From Ooceraea biroi (taxonomy: Eukaryota > Arthropoda > Insecta > Hymenoptera > Formicidae): a stretch of 64,000 nucleotides of DNA. The notes beneath the pieces are model-generated. The model did not search any database and was not told where the DNA came from. It saw nothing but the letters and a program-made list of their open reading frames with translations. Location of the stretch: assembly GCF_003672135.1 (NCBI RefSeq), contig NC_039510.1, positions 2,914,001-2,978,000 of the forward strand, given 5' to 3'. Shown one piece after another: positions 12,670 through 24,353 of the stretch. The first letter of the stretch is position 1. Each line of letters opens with the position of its first letter. A program made the translations under genes and the position numbers.

Positions 12670-15600
12670 TCTTGCCTTCTTTCTTATTCTTTTACGTTCC
12701 CTTTGACCGGATCCCCCTAATAATATCCTTTTGCTATTCCCGTAGAGCTTGGAATCCGTTTAATGCTCGCGATAACAGGCCTGCGTTAAGAGCGGGTTAA
12801 GGACGACACAAAGGCGAGGACCGGGCAAAAAACGTTGCAAATAAAATGTCCTGTGCGAATTCTTTTTCTTCTTTTCATTTATATCCGAGAAACACGATGA
12901 CGCACCTGAAATTCTCTACAAGAAGCAAATTTTCCAAGATCGAGACAGCGGAAAAACGAATAAAAGCGATGCACGAAGTGTATTCCCGCGACCACATAGA
13001 AGGGGTGGGCCCCGAGGGGCTCGGCGAACCCTTGCCGATGTCACCTAGGCGCCAAGCCGCCGGATCACTGCGCGTTCGAATCCTTCTTTTTACGACGGCA
13101 GGGCTTACTTTTACGTTCAACCTACAGCACGGTGCCGTCACTTTTCGCGGTTACGTGACTGCTTAACTGACTCGCACGCTTGCATCCCTGCGTCTGAGAC
13201 TGTTTCGATGGTTTAACAGTCGATGTCACCGCAGTATCTTAGCTTCCGCGACGAGCCCTCTACCTACAAGTGCAAGGAAAATCGATGGACGGTGTTGAAG
13301 ACTGGCTATTAAAATTATAGCCTTTCCGTGATTTATGAAGTAAATTGAAGTACGATGTATGCTATTTGCAAAGTAAAGTACATGGCGTGCATCTGTAACT
13401 TGCGGATATGACTACAATAATTCTTCCTGGTTTGCATTATATTTAAAGAATCGTGCCGCGAGAATAAACGCGACGTATACATCTTCAATTTATGTGGAAA
13501 TGTCTTACTTGTCTTTTTTCGAGTTATATTTATGTGCTATTTATCTTTATTGCACGGAAGCACACGTAAAAGTATCGTTAATTGTGATATCGAGCATAGA
13601 TTATCGCTTATTCCGTTATTATGCAGGTCGCAGGAAAACGGCGACGTAAACTCTACAACGGCAAAGACACCGGCTAATTGTGGAAGCATTTATTTCGTAT
13701 ATTATTAGCTCCTTCCAAGGAGATGGATTCTTGGCTGGATATATTTGACTCAACCACTTTACAGTCGGGCACTTTCGAACGAATTCATTTGACGCTCCGC
13801 ATTTCGGTAGATTCCGAAAGGTTACTACTAACTGTTTCGTGGCACCTGTCACTCGGAAAGGTGAGTTTTGCTGGGCATTAGCAGGGATAAGATGACGGGC
13901 CGATAAATGGCGCGCAGACATAAAGATAGGAAAGCAGGTGAAAACCCGAATCGCCTCTCGGATGAAAGCATCCCGCGGCGACGCTTCACGTCGCATCAGT
14001 ACTATCGATCGCTATCGATATATATCCGGTACGTTGGTGTGAGGTACACAAAATGCACTTTTAATTAGCGTCCACGTTGGCAAAATCCGTCACGGTTATT
14101 CGTGTATATTTGGCGACGCCAATACGACGCGCATATACCGTAAAATAACTCGAATAACTCTTTAAAAAATTGATCAGAATCTTAAATATGCACTGCAGAT
14201 GAAGGAAAGTAATTTTTTTCTCTCGCGACTAGTTTTTAGTGGCAGAATGAACGTGTCAGGAGTTAACGGGCTTGCTTCCGGATGACCACCGTCGTCGAAG
14301 GGCACCTGCCCTTCCGCGACGGAAAATTTTTCGATAGACGAGTCGGGTTTGATGCCCAGCGATTTTAAGCAGTGGCAAAAGGATTCGCCATATGGTGGCT
14401 TGGTCTCGGACGGGCGCGCCGTCGCGAGAATCGGGCATTCGTGCCTCGAGAGCCAACGGTGCTTCGAGGAATGGGGGCCCCCATTTATTTGGCGTGTGCT
14501 GTATAATTAGGACTCGAGAACTGGCCACACGGGAGAGCTTATTGTCCATTTTTTTTCTTCTCTATCTTCTCCTTCCCGGTCCGTGGAAAACGAGTTTTGG
14601 AAATATATTACGGGGCGCCGTGTGGCCGACCGAGTTGGCCGGCCAAAGCTGCACCTCGCCGACCGATGGGTACTTCCGCAAATGCCTGGCTTAGGGGAAT
14701 CGATAGGAAAAGAGAAATTTTTATCTGCAAGAAAGATGTTTCGGAATTCGTGACTCATCTATCGAACGAGATAAGCGACATTTAGTCCCGGAACCAAGCC
14801 GTCCGCTCATCCGCGGCGGCAATATCGAAAGAGGGTTGACGATTTTTTCCGACATATGTCGAAAATAGCTGGCTTCCGTAAAACGGTAAACCATTTAAAT
14901 ATAGGATGCTTTAAGGGACGTGGAAAAAAGAGGCAGCACGAAAGCTAGGACGAGCTCGGGGAGCCATGCTGCTCAGACTCGATATTTTTGCTATTCTTGA
15001 TATGATTATAGCAAAAATTTCTTCCCCAGAAACATTATGTACATCGTGTAAACGTAAGCTACCACTGTCGAAGATTGCGTGTAATAATATTGATACAAGT
15101 GAGATTATGACTCCAATTTTACTCACGGCTCGATTGCACGTACAAAGTTTTTTCGAAGCAACGCGCAGCCCACCCCCAGCTGGGTCACCCTGTTCATGAG
15201 CGAGGACGCGCATCGTGCGCTCCAGGATTTCACGTAATTTTGGGTTTCGTCGATAAATGGTATCGCGTTTCTTGGGACGCACCGTCGGATTGGCGCATTG
15301 TCAACCCGACTGGGCCCACCTAAGGGCCCCGGGTTGGTGGCAGCAATCCTAGGATCCCTTTCATCCCTCTTTCTCCGCGGCAGCACGCGCGCTTTGCCTC
15401 TATAAAGGAGGCTTTTTTTTAGCAGAAAGACAAAAAACAAGGAACGTCGAAGCAAAAGCGGAAAGGGGGAACGCACCTAATTCTCCGGCCTTCCTCTCAC
15501 CTCTCCCGCCTGCATCCCCTTCGCTTTTAGAGACGCGTGGCGTGGCACACGACGCCATTATTCTTCCGTTTAGTCTTTGGTCGGATCGAGAAGACACAAG

Positions 15601-15799
15601 AAAAGGGGAAATTTACGGTGTGCTCGTTGCAGCGCATTTCGGAAAACTCATCCTCACATGCGGTTGCCTTGATTGGAGTGTGCGATGCCTAATTTTCCAA
15701 CTCGATAATCGATATCGCGCGCAAGACGATCGCTGCAAACGCCACGTTACGTTAAGATTGGTACGTGGCACCAATTACAATGAAATTTCGGAATAAAAA

Positions 15800-16001
15800 T
15801 TAAGCTATTTGTAGCGATACCCCAGGTAGCGACATGTCCCGACGTTGCAGCCACCCTTCTGCACATTTTTCCCAAAATGTGCCCAAACCCATTTCCTCGG
15901 CACTCAATGCCGCGAGAGAATCGCACCATCGCCTATCGCTTTGTCGCGTGCTGCCAGACTTTCTTGACATGTTGGCACAGTTTTTGACAATGGAGCCAAT
16001 G
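15800..16001 (-). CDS. Candidate orphan secreted protein, exon 2 (C-terminal)
   Basis: Open for 66 codons to TAA (reverse complement of 15800-15802). The exon follows a good acceptor on the minus strand, TTTACTCCCACAG, and starts with one base of a split serine codon that joins in frame to exon 1 (16096-16280). The predicted piece reads IGSIVKNCANMSRKSG, then a basic stretch, then WCDSLAALSAEEMG and FWEKCAEGWLQRRD. Three cysteines (NC, WC, KC) and a helix-like middle are visible. I recognise no family. The full two-exon product would be 128 aa. Open frames of this length do occur by chance at this GC content, so support rests on the matching phase, the splice sites and the signal peptide in exon 1. 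Confidence 0.4.
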
Positions 16002-16095
16002 CTGTGGGAGTAAACTTATATTGCCTACATCGTTGTGCAACCCGACGCGTAACGATCTGCCGCGGTCCTCCGGTTTAAATTTAGTATCCACTTAC

Positions 16096-16280
16096 CTTTC
16101 GCTCTGTTGTAAAACCGAGTTGAAGGATGCTAGCAGAAATAAAAGTAACGGTACATAGCGAACGACAATCTTTCCTGTTGTAAAAATGCGACATTGTAAC
16201 GATTGGACGCGCGGCAGCGACAACCCGATCAATAAAATCATAAAAAGAAAAGCTGCATATTTGCACATCTCCATCTTCAT
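16096..16280 (-). CDS. Candidate orphan secreted protein, exon 1 (signal peptide)
   Basis: Starts at ATG 16280 in a good context (TTAAAAATGAAG) and runs 61 codons plus two bases to a strong donor, GAAAG/GTAAGTGG. Residues 1-27 look like a classical signal peptide: a lysine-containing start, hydrophobic core AAFLFMILLIGLSL, and PRVQS with cleavage probably after VQS. A second hydrophobic stretch (YVPLLLFLLASF, about residues 43-54) follows, so a membrane-anchored or hairpin topology is also possible. The 94-bp intron (16002-16095) is almost the size of Kr intron 2 (95 bp). A shifted frame of the same exon is also open but meets a stop soon after the splice, which favours the frame given. No homologue is recognised. 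Confidence 0.4.
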
Positions 16281-18203
16281 TTTTAACAGAAATAGATGTT
16301 TATTTGTTTCGCTAAATATAATCCGGTGACCCTAAATGTTATTTCATCGCGGATTGTTCAAGCTCGTTAGACGAAAGAATAAAAAAAAGAGAGATGAATG
16401 CTGGATAAAGGTTTCTGCAGGACTTAAGAGACTGCTGATCTATGAATTCGAACGATTCAGTCTGACTCGATCCGCTGCATCTGCCACGTGCCCCCATATT
16501 ACGGCATAATGTGTCACTGTGCCACGGCCGCGCCACCCCTCTCTTCAAGCCCTTCCAGCGACGCCTGCAGCCTCACCCGTCGCTCGATTGCGCGTGTATG
16601 GAATCCTAGATTTTGGAAACTCGCCGCCCCGAATGGCACAGCTGAATGCAGGTCGCGCTGGTCCTCCATCGGGGAGGGTTATGGTTTTTCAGCATTCATC
16701 CCCCTCCGGCCGTGCTCTCCTCGACGTCTCATCTTCCCGTTTTCTGAATCAACGAGCGAGTCCATGATGCAACCTCGGATGAGTCGTGAAAATATTGCCG
16801 CTTTTGTCATGTACGCGACACTTTATCCGTGCCTCGGCACGGCGCAGCGCGGTCCTTCGGGAAATAATAATCCGGCGACGATAATGTTTTATCGATGACT
16901 TCTAGAAACCGATGCAGACTTTGAAAAACGAAAAAAGCTTTCGATGAATTATTTCTTCGTCTGAATTCGTCACGACGACAGTGACAATCGTCACATCGAA
17001 CAGTGTAGTTACAAAATCGAAATAAAAATAACTTTGGTGTTAGTTTTTCAAAGGTAAAACGATATTTCTGTAATTTATGCGATTGAGACAATTGTTGTAT
17101 AACTTGCGATATTATATATTAATAAAATGCGATACGACATAAATCAATAAAACATGCAGAATACACAGTAGTAGGTCAGGCATGAAATAACAAGTCTCGT
17201 AAACGATTAAACATGATATTTAATAATAAAAATAGTTTTACAGAGTAATCAATTCGATGGAACATTTGACATAACCGATTACGTGATTGCAAAAATCGAG
17301 CGAGAAATTACGAATAAACACGTACGAGCTCATATCTTTGCTTCATTTTATTCATATTAGGAATTCGAAATCGGCAAGATTTATAATATAATGAATGATA
17401 ATAATAATAACTATCATAATAATTCTTATTTCTTAAACGTGAATTACTTACAAAACGGTTTATATTTGTACGAACATCTTTCACAAATCATCATTCACAA
17501 TTCATTACTCTCGCTTCTCATTTTGTCACAGATTACACATTCGTATGCATATCATCCATCTTTCTCACTCACTCGCTCTTATTTATAGGAATATTATTTA
17601 AAATCAGTCTTGTGGTTGAGATATATTAGATGTTGTGAGGTAGTGAGTTTCATAGTATACGTTTAATGCCACTTGGACAATTGTCGGTTATCCAACGTTA
17701 AACGACGAAAACTGTGATCCGTAAATCCGTAAATTGCATAGCAAACAAATTTGTGTTAAATTCAGTATTTCAGTATTTCACAAACGGTCCACTCAAACTT
17801 TTGTATTAATTTAACATAATATGCAAATATGTCAAACTATGATACGTCAATATCATATAGATAACTTAACATAAAATTAGTAGAAAAATTACAATGTTTG
17901 GAAACAAATTTTATGTAAAATGTACAAATAATATTAAATTTTACTCAAGGAAAATGCTATCTGTTTGACACAATGTCGCACTGCGTCATGTTAATGTTAA
18001 TGTTTAATGTTAATGTTTAAAAAAAGTTGATATAACATATGATGACTGGTATAGAGTGCAATTCTTATCATTACACATAAAATATGTTATTTCAACATTT
18101 GGATTAGTTGCGTATAAATTTAACATATAAATTTAACATATATTCAGTTAACATAATGACAATTTGTTAAATTTATACATATGAATTTATACGATTTAAC
18201 ATA

Positions 18204-18409
18204 CACTACCGTCAAAATCTTTAAGACCAAAGTAACAAATAGAGATTAAGATAGAAATACAAAATAAAACTGCTTCAAATTATAATGAAATTAAATTTTA
18301 TTGGAAAAAGAAATAGTAATAATAAGTAATTGACATTATCTTTTGGGGAAATTATTGTATATAATTAAGTCTATTAATTTTTTTGGTCCTGAACTTTTTG
18401 ACGGTAGTG
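18204..18409. mobile_element. Tc1-type MITE, 206 bp, TA target duplication
   Basis: Both ends begin CACTACCGTCAAAA and read inward into a GACCAAA stretch; the 3' end is the same sequence in inverted orientation (ends GACGGTAGTG). A TA dinucleotide flanks each side (18202-18203 and 18410-18411), the usual Tc1/mariner target duplication. There is no coding capacity, so it is non-autonomous and would have been moved by a transposase encoded elsewhere. Confidence 0.85.
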
Positions 18410-19145
18410 TATGTATTTATACGATATCTTGCATTTTTAACACAAAATTTTAACGAGAACCGTTTCTAACAGAAATACAAAATATCTTTTGCTGTACGCG
18501 TAACGAGGACAAGATGTATAAACGGTCACAGATCGTTCGTACGTAAAACTGCCGAATACGTCAAGCGGTCATACAGTTTGTTTCATTCATACCGACTATT
18601 ATTACCTATTATTTCGTGAGAGACCGTGATTGTTAATTTAGCCGTAAGCATAAGGTCTGAATTTGTACCGTTTCTCGTTGCGTGCGCGATATTTCGAGCG
18701 AAGACGATGCACGCGTGCACAAAAGTTGGCAATGACTGTTCGCGGATTCGCCTGTACTCGGATTTGTACGCATCACGCATAATTTGTTAATACAAAATTA
18801 TATAGATGTAAGATCTTATAATGACATGTATATATACATGTACAGTCAAGTATACACATTAGGTACAAATTATTCAACTGGGAACTGTGGCATACGAAAT
18901 ACGGAACACGGAATACAAATCACGTTGATCGCGACTGTTTCAGCGAAAATACTCTAAAATCGGTGAACGAATTTACGTCCATTTGAAAAAATTTCGTCAA
19001 CAGATCGCGTGATTCATGCGTATTCGATGAAACGTAAGGAACGAGCGTCCATGTCAATCCTGATCCGTATGACGAAACACACGATCCCAGTTTATACATT
19101 CTTACAACTATTCGACACAAATCTATATATATATTTCCGAAAAAT

Positions 19146-19168
19146 TTATATATATATATATATATATA
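19146..19168. repeat. (TA)n microsatellite
   Basis: About 11 uninterrupted TA units. Confidence 0.9.
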
Positions 19169-22100
19169 CAGAGGTTTTGCACGTTAAGAGCAAGTAAACA
19201 ACAATGATATTCATAGTATAGATAGAATAAGCGATAACTCTAAGCATTAATATGTTTTAGGTACTTAGTGCGTTCTTCGATTTCCATCATTGCTATGAGA
19301 TATCTTACTACGAAACGAAAAAACAATGAGCGCGAGTACTGTATTGGCAGGAACATATAAGTTACAAATAGCATTCGGAACTAACAACCGTTAACTAGGA
19401 ATCGATATCACTCAAGGTACACGTTTGCAAGCAACATCGCGCGACATGAGCTACGCGTGAGCGACTGAAAATCTGATAATCTATGGTTCGGGATTGTCTG
19501 AAAGTCCGTCAATCATTACAGACGGATTCTTGTTCTTGTTTCCCGAAGGAACGAAGCATGTTCGGTCTCGACGAAGAAAAGCCTTCCGGCGCCTCTCGAT
19601 TAATCGTGACGTTTCTTTCATCGTCTCGCTCTTTAGTCGGTCTCTGCGTTCCGTCACTCGAGAGGAGACCGGTTCTCTCGTCTTTGCGATTGTTGCAAAC
19701 TGACCACAAGCAAATTCGTTAAGCGCTCTCTGTCACGGCACCACCGTGCTCTCGTTCCTCTGTCATTCGATGAGGAAAGAAAAGAAGAAATGGACGTTCA
19801 CACTTGTGAACTCTTCTTACACGATCCTTTATCCCGGGGCGGAAAGAAAGGAAGGAGAGAGTAGGGGTAATGCTTCTCTTCACGTACATTAGACTCGGGA
19901 TTTAAATTCAGAATGTGATGTGTCTTTTATTCGGGATACAAGATCGAGACCTCTGCTGATCGTAGCCTTTCGAAAACACCTTTCGAGTATAGTCCGGATT
20001 GGGACCAGCCAGTGCATCGCGACTGATGCATCAAGCAGGGGAAACAATTAAGTTATTGATTTGCGACCGCATTTCGCGCCAAGTCTCAGAATATGCGCCA
20101 ATAAGACATTTGGTCAGTTACTTGGCAGTAATCGTGATCTTCAACGGGGAAAAAGAGTTCGTAAATTTTAAACCATTTGTTTTAGTGATTACACTGGGAT
20201 ATAATTATTTCGTAAACAGCCTTCGGCTTATATAAGAAACAAGGATTTCAATTGCTACATTTACAAAATGCAATTAACATGTCTAATAAGTAAGACCAGG
20301 TAGTATTAAATAGCAAAAGGAAAAAGAGAGAAAGAAGAATATTGAGAAACAAATAATTGTGAAACAAATTTACTTGTTAAGTAGTGCTGTATCGACTCTA
20401 TCGCTTATCTATCGAAAGAACTAAATTATAACAAAAATAAACTAGACGAATTCAAAATGTTTAAAACAATCAATGTAGACTAAATTTTTTAAAAACAGTA
20501 ACAATTGGTTTTTATTATTTTATCCTTTGTTAAACTAGAGTTAAATATCGGAAGTTTTATCAGATTCAAATGAGAAAAAGAATTTAGCTAAAAGAAAAAG
20601 AAGTGATAAGTTATAAGTCCTACTTAAAATATTAGACATAATTTACAAACAAACATTTCAAAGTATTGCAAACACAAATTCTATTATTTATTATTTCTCC
20701 CCATTTCCTTATTATATAGGGTGTCTAGTAATGGATACACCATTTGTGAAGTGATAGAACGGATTGAGATGAGTAAAACTGCATCATTTTTCAAATAACT
20801 ACGTAAAATTTTGAGATATTAAGTAAAATTGATAAATAAGAGCGCTCGCAATTGAAACGATAATAAATAGTAGTACTTTAGAGGGATCTATTAGAAAATA
20901 GTAGAAAAGAATGCCGGTACTGCATTGTCCTCTTTCTTCCTCTTTGCCGCGCGTTTATATTCATTGCTAAATAATACGACCGTTGGTGTACTCCGTGTAT
21001 CACCGGTTGGTATTTCCATTTCTAGATACTCTGTTTAAAAAAAAACCTTTTCCATTATATAATTTTCTGTGTATTTGAAAAGACTGTACTTTTCTATTTA
21101 AATATTTTATATGCATTTCATCAATTAAGTTGCATCGCTCATAACTATTTTTGAAATATCTACGTGAAAATTATATAATAAAAAATTTTCATCTGAAAAT
21201 GCGCGGCGATGCAAGAAACAACATAATATCGCATGCAACAGTCGGACAAGTTGTTCCACGATTCTGTTCTTTTACCTTTGCGAAACAATGACCAAATGCT
21301 AAATGAGGGCAATTGCGCTTATTCCGACATTTCGAGTATTCGTACAGGAGTAACAAAATTTTGAAAGTGACACTTGTTTTCTCATCCCGTCTGTCATTCT
21401 TCCTTTTTCTCTACAATTTTGTTCCTTTCTTTGTTTTTATTCTACTATGCACCGAGTTATATTACGAAGCAATCATGCTTCTTCCTCGTTATGACATAAA
21501 AAAAACTAACCGATAAAAACCGTGTTGCATGTTATCAAGAAGTGTCACAAATCGTTGTCGGACAATAAGCTCAAGTGACCTCAAATCGTCGATTCAAGCA
21601 GCAAATTTACATGACGTCGTGTGTGTATATAAATCAGACAAGTATTCACCGACGCTGGACCAGTGAAAAAAAATCTGGAGCCGATGTGCCAAAGATCCCA
21701 AAGCAAAAAAAGACACCCCGACCACCGGCTGCAAAATTTTTCGGCGAACCGGTGTATCATCGCGCGAAAACTGGTTCGCGCAAAAGATGTACGTCTGTTG
21801 AAATTGACTAGTATAAAAAGAAAAAAAAAGGATGACTAGGTTGAGAAAGAGAGAGGATAGAACTCGTTGAGAGGGATCTTTGAGGGAGCCGGCTGTACAT
21901 GATTGTTTCGCAGGATAGCAGGCGGAAACCGGAGAAGCGGATTTGCGACTAAACACTACGAGGTAACGGAGGTGAAGGTCGGCTTGAATTTTGAGTTACC
22001 TCGGTCATGATTCTTTAAACAAAGTTATTTTATAAACGTAAGTGGTATTTGAATGGTATTTGAATGAGTAAAAGTTTGTATATTGTAAAAATTATTATAT

Positions 22101-23016
22101 ATTATATTCGACTGCTTGTCGTTATCATTCAGCATTAATTTACCTTTAAGAATATCAGAAATATTTCATTAGTATCGCTTGATCTTTGTTGCAAATACTG
22201 ATAATCTCAGCATGATTTCGCGAAGGTAAACAAGATTGTATCACATCTCAAAATCATCATTTGTTCAATAAATATCCAGAATATATCCACTCTGGCAGAA
22301 TGAAATTCGGTAAATCGCTAGTTAATAGAGCAACCGAACGCAACGTGGTTAACATGGTGTAAGACAAAAAACGGATATAAAATAAAATGATAACTCGAGC
22401 GGTTTGTTATAGAGACAGTGGATCAACGAGCCGACATCACTCTAATCCGTTATTTTTTACTATCAAAGGAACTTGTATACCAGTTTGTTCATTCTCATAT
22501 CGCCACACCCGTTATTTTATTTTACTAACTACCCACACTAATTCACACGCACGGATATCGTATATCGATCACTTTTCTTTCATCGGCATAAAACCGGCAT
22601 TATTTGTGATATCCTTTCAAAACATCTATCCAGCCTAAATAACTAAGTCAAAGTTTACTACTATAATTCTTGAACAAAAGATTAATAATCCCAAAAATTT
22701 CTTAGTACTTTTCTCTTAGTACTTTTCAAATTAGGGTAATTTCCAAAGTAGTAATTCCCAAAGTAATTAAGCAAACATTTTCCTCCACCATTATTTTATA
22801 TAATATATTCAATGTTTTCTTTATGAGGATAAAGATTTAAACGTAGAAATACTTACCATTATACACATTATATAATACTTATATAATGATATAAATGTAC
22901 GAGAATTTTCCCTGAATTTATATTTGTGGATCACACATATTGTGCATGAACCAGGAATTTATCGCCGACGTACGGCTTCGTAACTTATAGTATTTCATAT
23001 TTAATAATCTTTATAC

Positions 23017-23018
<2 letters not shown>

Positions 23019-23047
<29 letters not shown>
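23019..23047. repeat. (TG)n microsatellite
   Basis: About 14 TG units, the start of a 230-base stretch rich in GTAT, TGTG and ACACG motifs that reaches about 23250. Confidence 0.9.
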
Positions 23048-23050
<3 letters not shown>

Positions 23051-23328
23051 GCATGTATTTACATACATTAATTAATTATCATTATTAATGTATAATGTAT
23101 GTATATGTGTATGTATGTATGTATTTATTATGTATATAATGTACAGATTATATACGTGTGTGTGTGGGGAGGGGGATGTATGTGTGTGTACGCGTGCGCA
23201 TACGTGTAATATATGTATAATACATGTGTAATACGCGTACATGTATAAACACACCGGTTTATAAAAATATGAAATATACTACTTCAAATATTTAATATAT
23301 ACAAGTATAAAAAATATTTGAAGTTTAT

Positions 23329-23399
23329 GGCCGGTATTCATAGTCGGATCTTATATTTAAGACAGTCTGAAATATAAGATTTGACTATGAATACCGGCC
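23329..23399. mobile_element. 71-bp palindromic mini-element 3' of Kr
   Basis: Two 30-base arms starting GGCCGGTATTCATAGTC, inverted and differing at two positions, separated by 11 bases. TAT flanks both sides (23326-23328 and 23400-23402), a possible 3-bp target duplication. The perfect terminal match and near-absence of an internal part suggest a short hairpin MITE. It lies about 250 bases beyond the Kr stop codon and could be transcribed in the 3' UTR if polyadenylation is distal. Confidence 0.65.
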
Positions 23400-23414
23400 T
23401 ATGAACCGGTAATG

Positions 23415-23420
23415 TTTATT
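23415..23420 (-). other. Candidate polyadenylation signal of Kr
   Basis: AATAAA on the minus strand about 230 bases after the Kr stop codon, just before the 71-bp palindrome. It is the nearest canonical signal I see, but it is not proven. Confidence 0.4.
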
Positions 23421-23647
23421 CAATCCAAGTTACAAGATCGAACTGGGAAGAACGACAGTACGTCCAAGTGACTCCGCCCATGCTTCCTTTTGCATCGGAT
23501 TCGCATCGGCGAATAATTGATGATTTCGTTTTGGTTAAGAAAGCACTATTCATATAGTGCTAGCTGAGGGTCGTCTGTACATACTGTTGTTATTCCACTA
23601 AGACGCATGATCAACATTAGGACATAATGGATTGTCATGGACTGTTT

Positions 23648-24353
23648 TCAAAGGAGTATGTCGTAATGACAGTCGTACTTGTCCTCGTAGATATCGCTGC
23701 TGCGACTATGACTACGGTTGGGACTAAGACTGTGGCTAGAACTGTGACTCGTCTCCGAACCGCGTCTGATGCGATACTGTGTACCGGTGGACATGGACAA
23801 GTCCTCGGGTTCCGTTTGTTCGGGCATAGTGGACAAGATTGGCATTTGCAAAATCTCCATTGAACTTGGTACCAATCTTGGGGTGGCTATTGCTACGTTA
23901 GATACCTGACTCGGCTGCTGCATCATTGACGTTGTTACCCCAACCGCTTGAGCAATCACTTCCGCGTTTTCTCCCGATTTGTTTTCGTCAACCTCGACAT
24001 AGCCAACTTTGACTGCCAACGATGACGCGTTGCGTGATCGTTTCTTGTTGGTGGATTTACATTTATGCTGCTTCGCCTGTTGCCGTTTTTTGAAACGCGT
24101 TCGACAGTGCTTGCACTCGTACGGTTTCAGGCCCTTGTGTGACAACATGTGCGTCTTCAACTGATTCGAATCGCTGAACTTTGCTGAACACTGCCCTGTT
24201 GTGCAGGGATAAGGACGCTCGCCCGTATGTACTCGCATGTGACGACGGAGGTTCGCCACTTGGACGAATCTCCGGTCGCAGTGTTCGCAACCAAAAGGTT
24301 TCTCGCCCGTATGGAGACGCATATGCGTTTTCAAGTGATGGTCCCGGGTAAAT
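23648..24353 (-). CDS. Kr: Kr exon 3: fingers 2 (part) to 5 and C-terminal repression region
   Basis: Begins after the acceptor TTGACAG with one base completing Lys222, inside finger 2. It codes the rest of finger 2, finger 3 (about 242-264), finger 4 (270-294, Cys pair spaced CTTGQC) and finger 5 (300-320), a degenerate finger ending HKC instead of a normal His pair, as in fly Kr. A basic patch (KSTNKKRSRN) follows and could be a nuclear-localisation signal. PEDLS sits at 404-408, then a Ser/His/Arg-rich tail (SHSSSHSLSPNRSHSRSSD) and the end CHYDILL. Stop is TGA at 23648-23650. Confidence 0.95.

Larger units (their letters stand above)
860..15799. other. Long intergenic region, CpG-rich mosaic
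   Basis: About 15 kb without a gene I can support. Long stretches (about 2.7-8.7 kb, 11.4-14.9 kb) are rich in CpG and in CT/GA runs, and open frames of 100-240 codons occur on both strands (for example plus 4828-5544, minus 7845-8564). They overlap one another on opposite strands, are dominated by Arg/Ser/Pro low-complexity residues and lack consistent splice signals, so I read them as chance open frames. Microsatellites in this block are listed separately. Regulatory elements may exist but none is recognisable. Confidence 0.6.
16281..23328. other. AT-rich intergenic region
   Basis: Seven kilobases, CpG-rich to about 16.9 kb and AT-rich beyond. It contains short TTAATG-type tandem repeats (about 17986-18020), TATAAATTTAACA-type repeats (about 18110-18190), one MITE and two microsatellites listed separately. 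No coding exon is supported. Confidence 0.55.

Noticed and set aside
14911..15282. 123-codon minus-strand open frame just beyond the candidate secreted gene
   Set aside because: Length is within chance expectation and antisense and shifted frames are also open; no link by splicing to 15800-16280 was found.
20715..20880. Sequence starting AGGGTGTCTAGTAATGG resembling a transposon edge
   Set aside because: No matching second end, target duplication or coding remains could be found.
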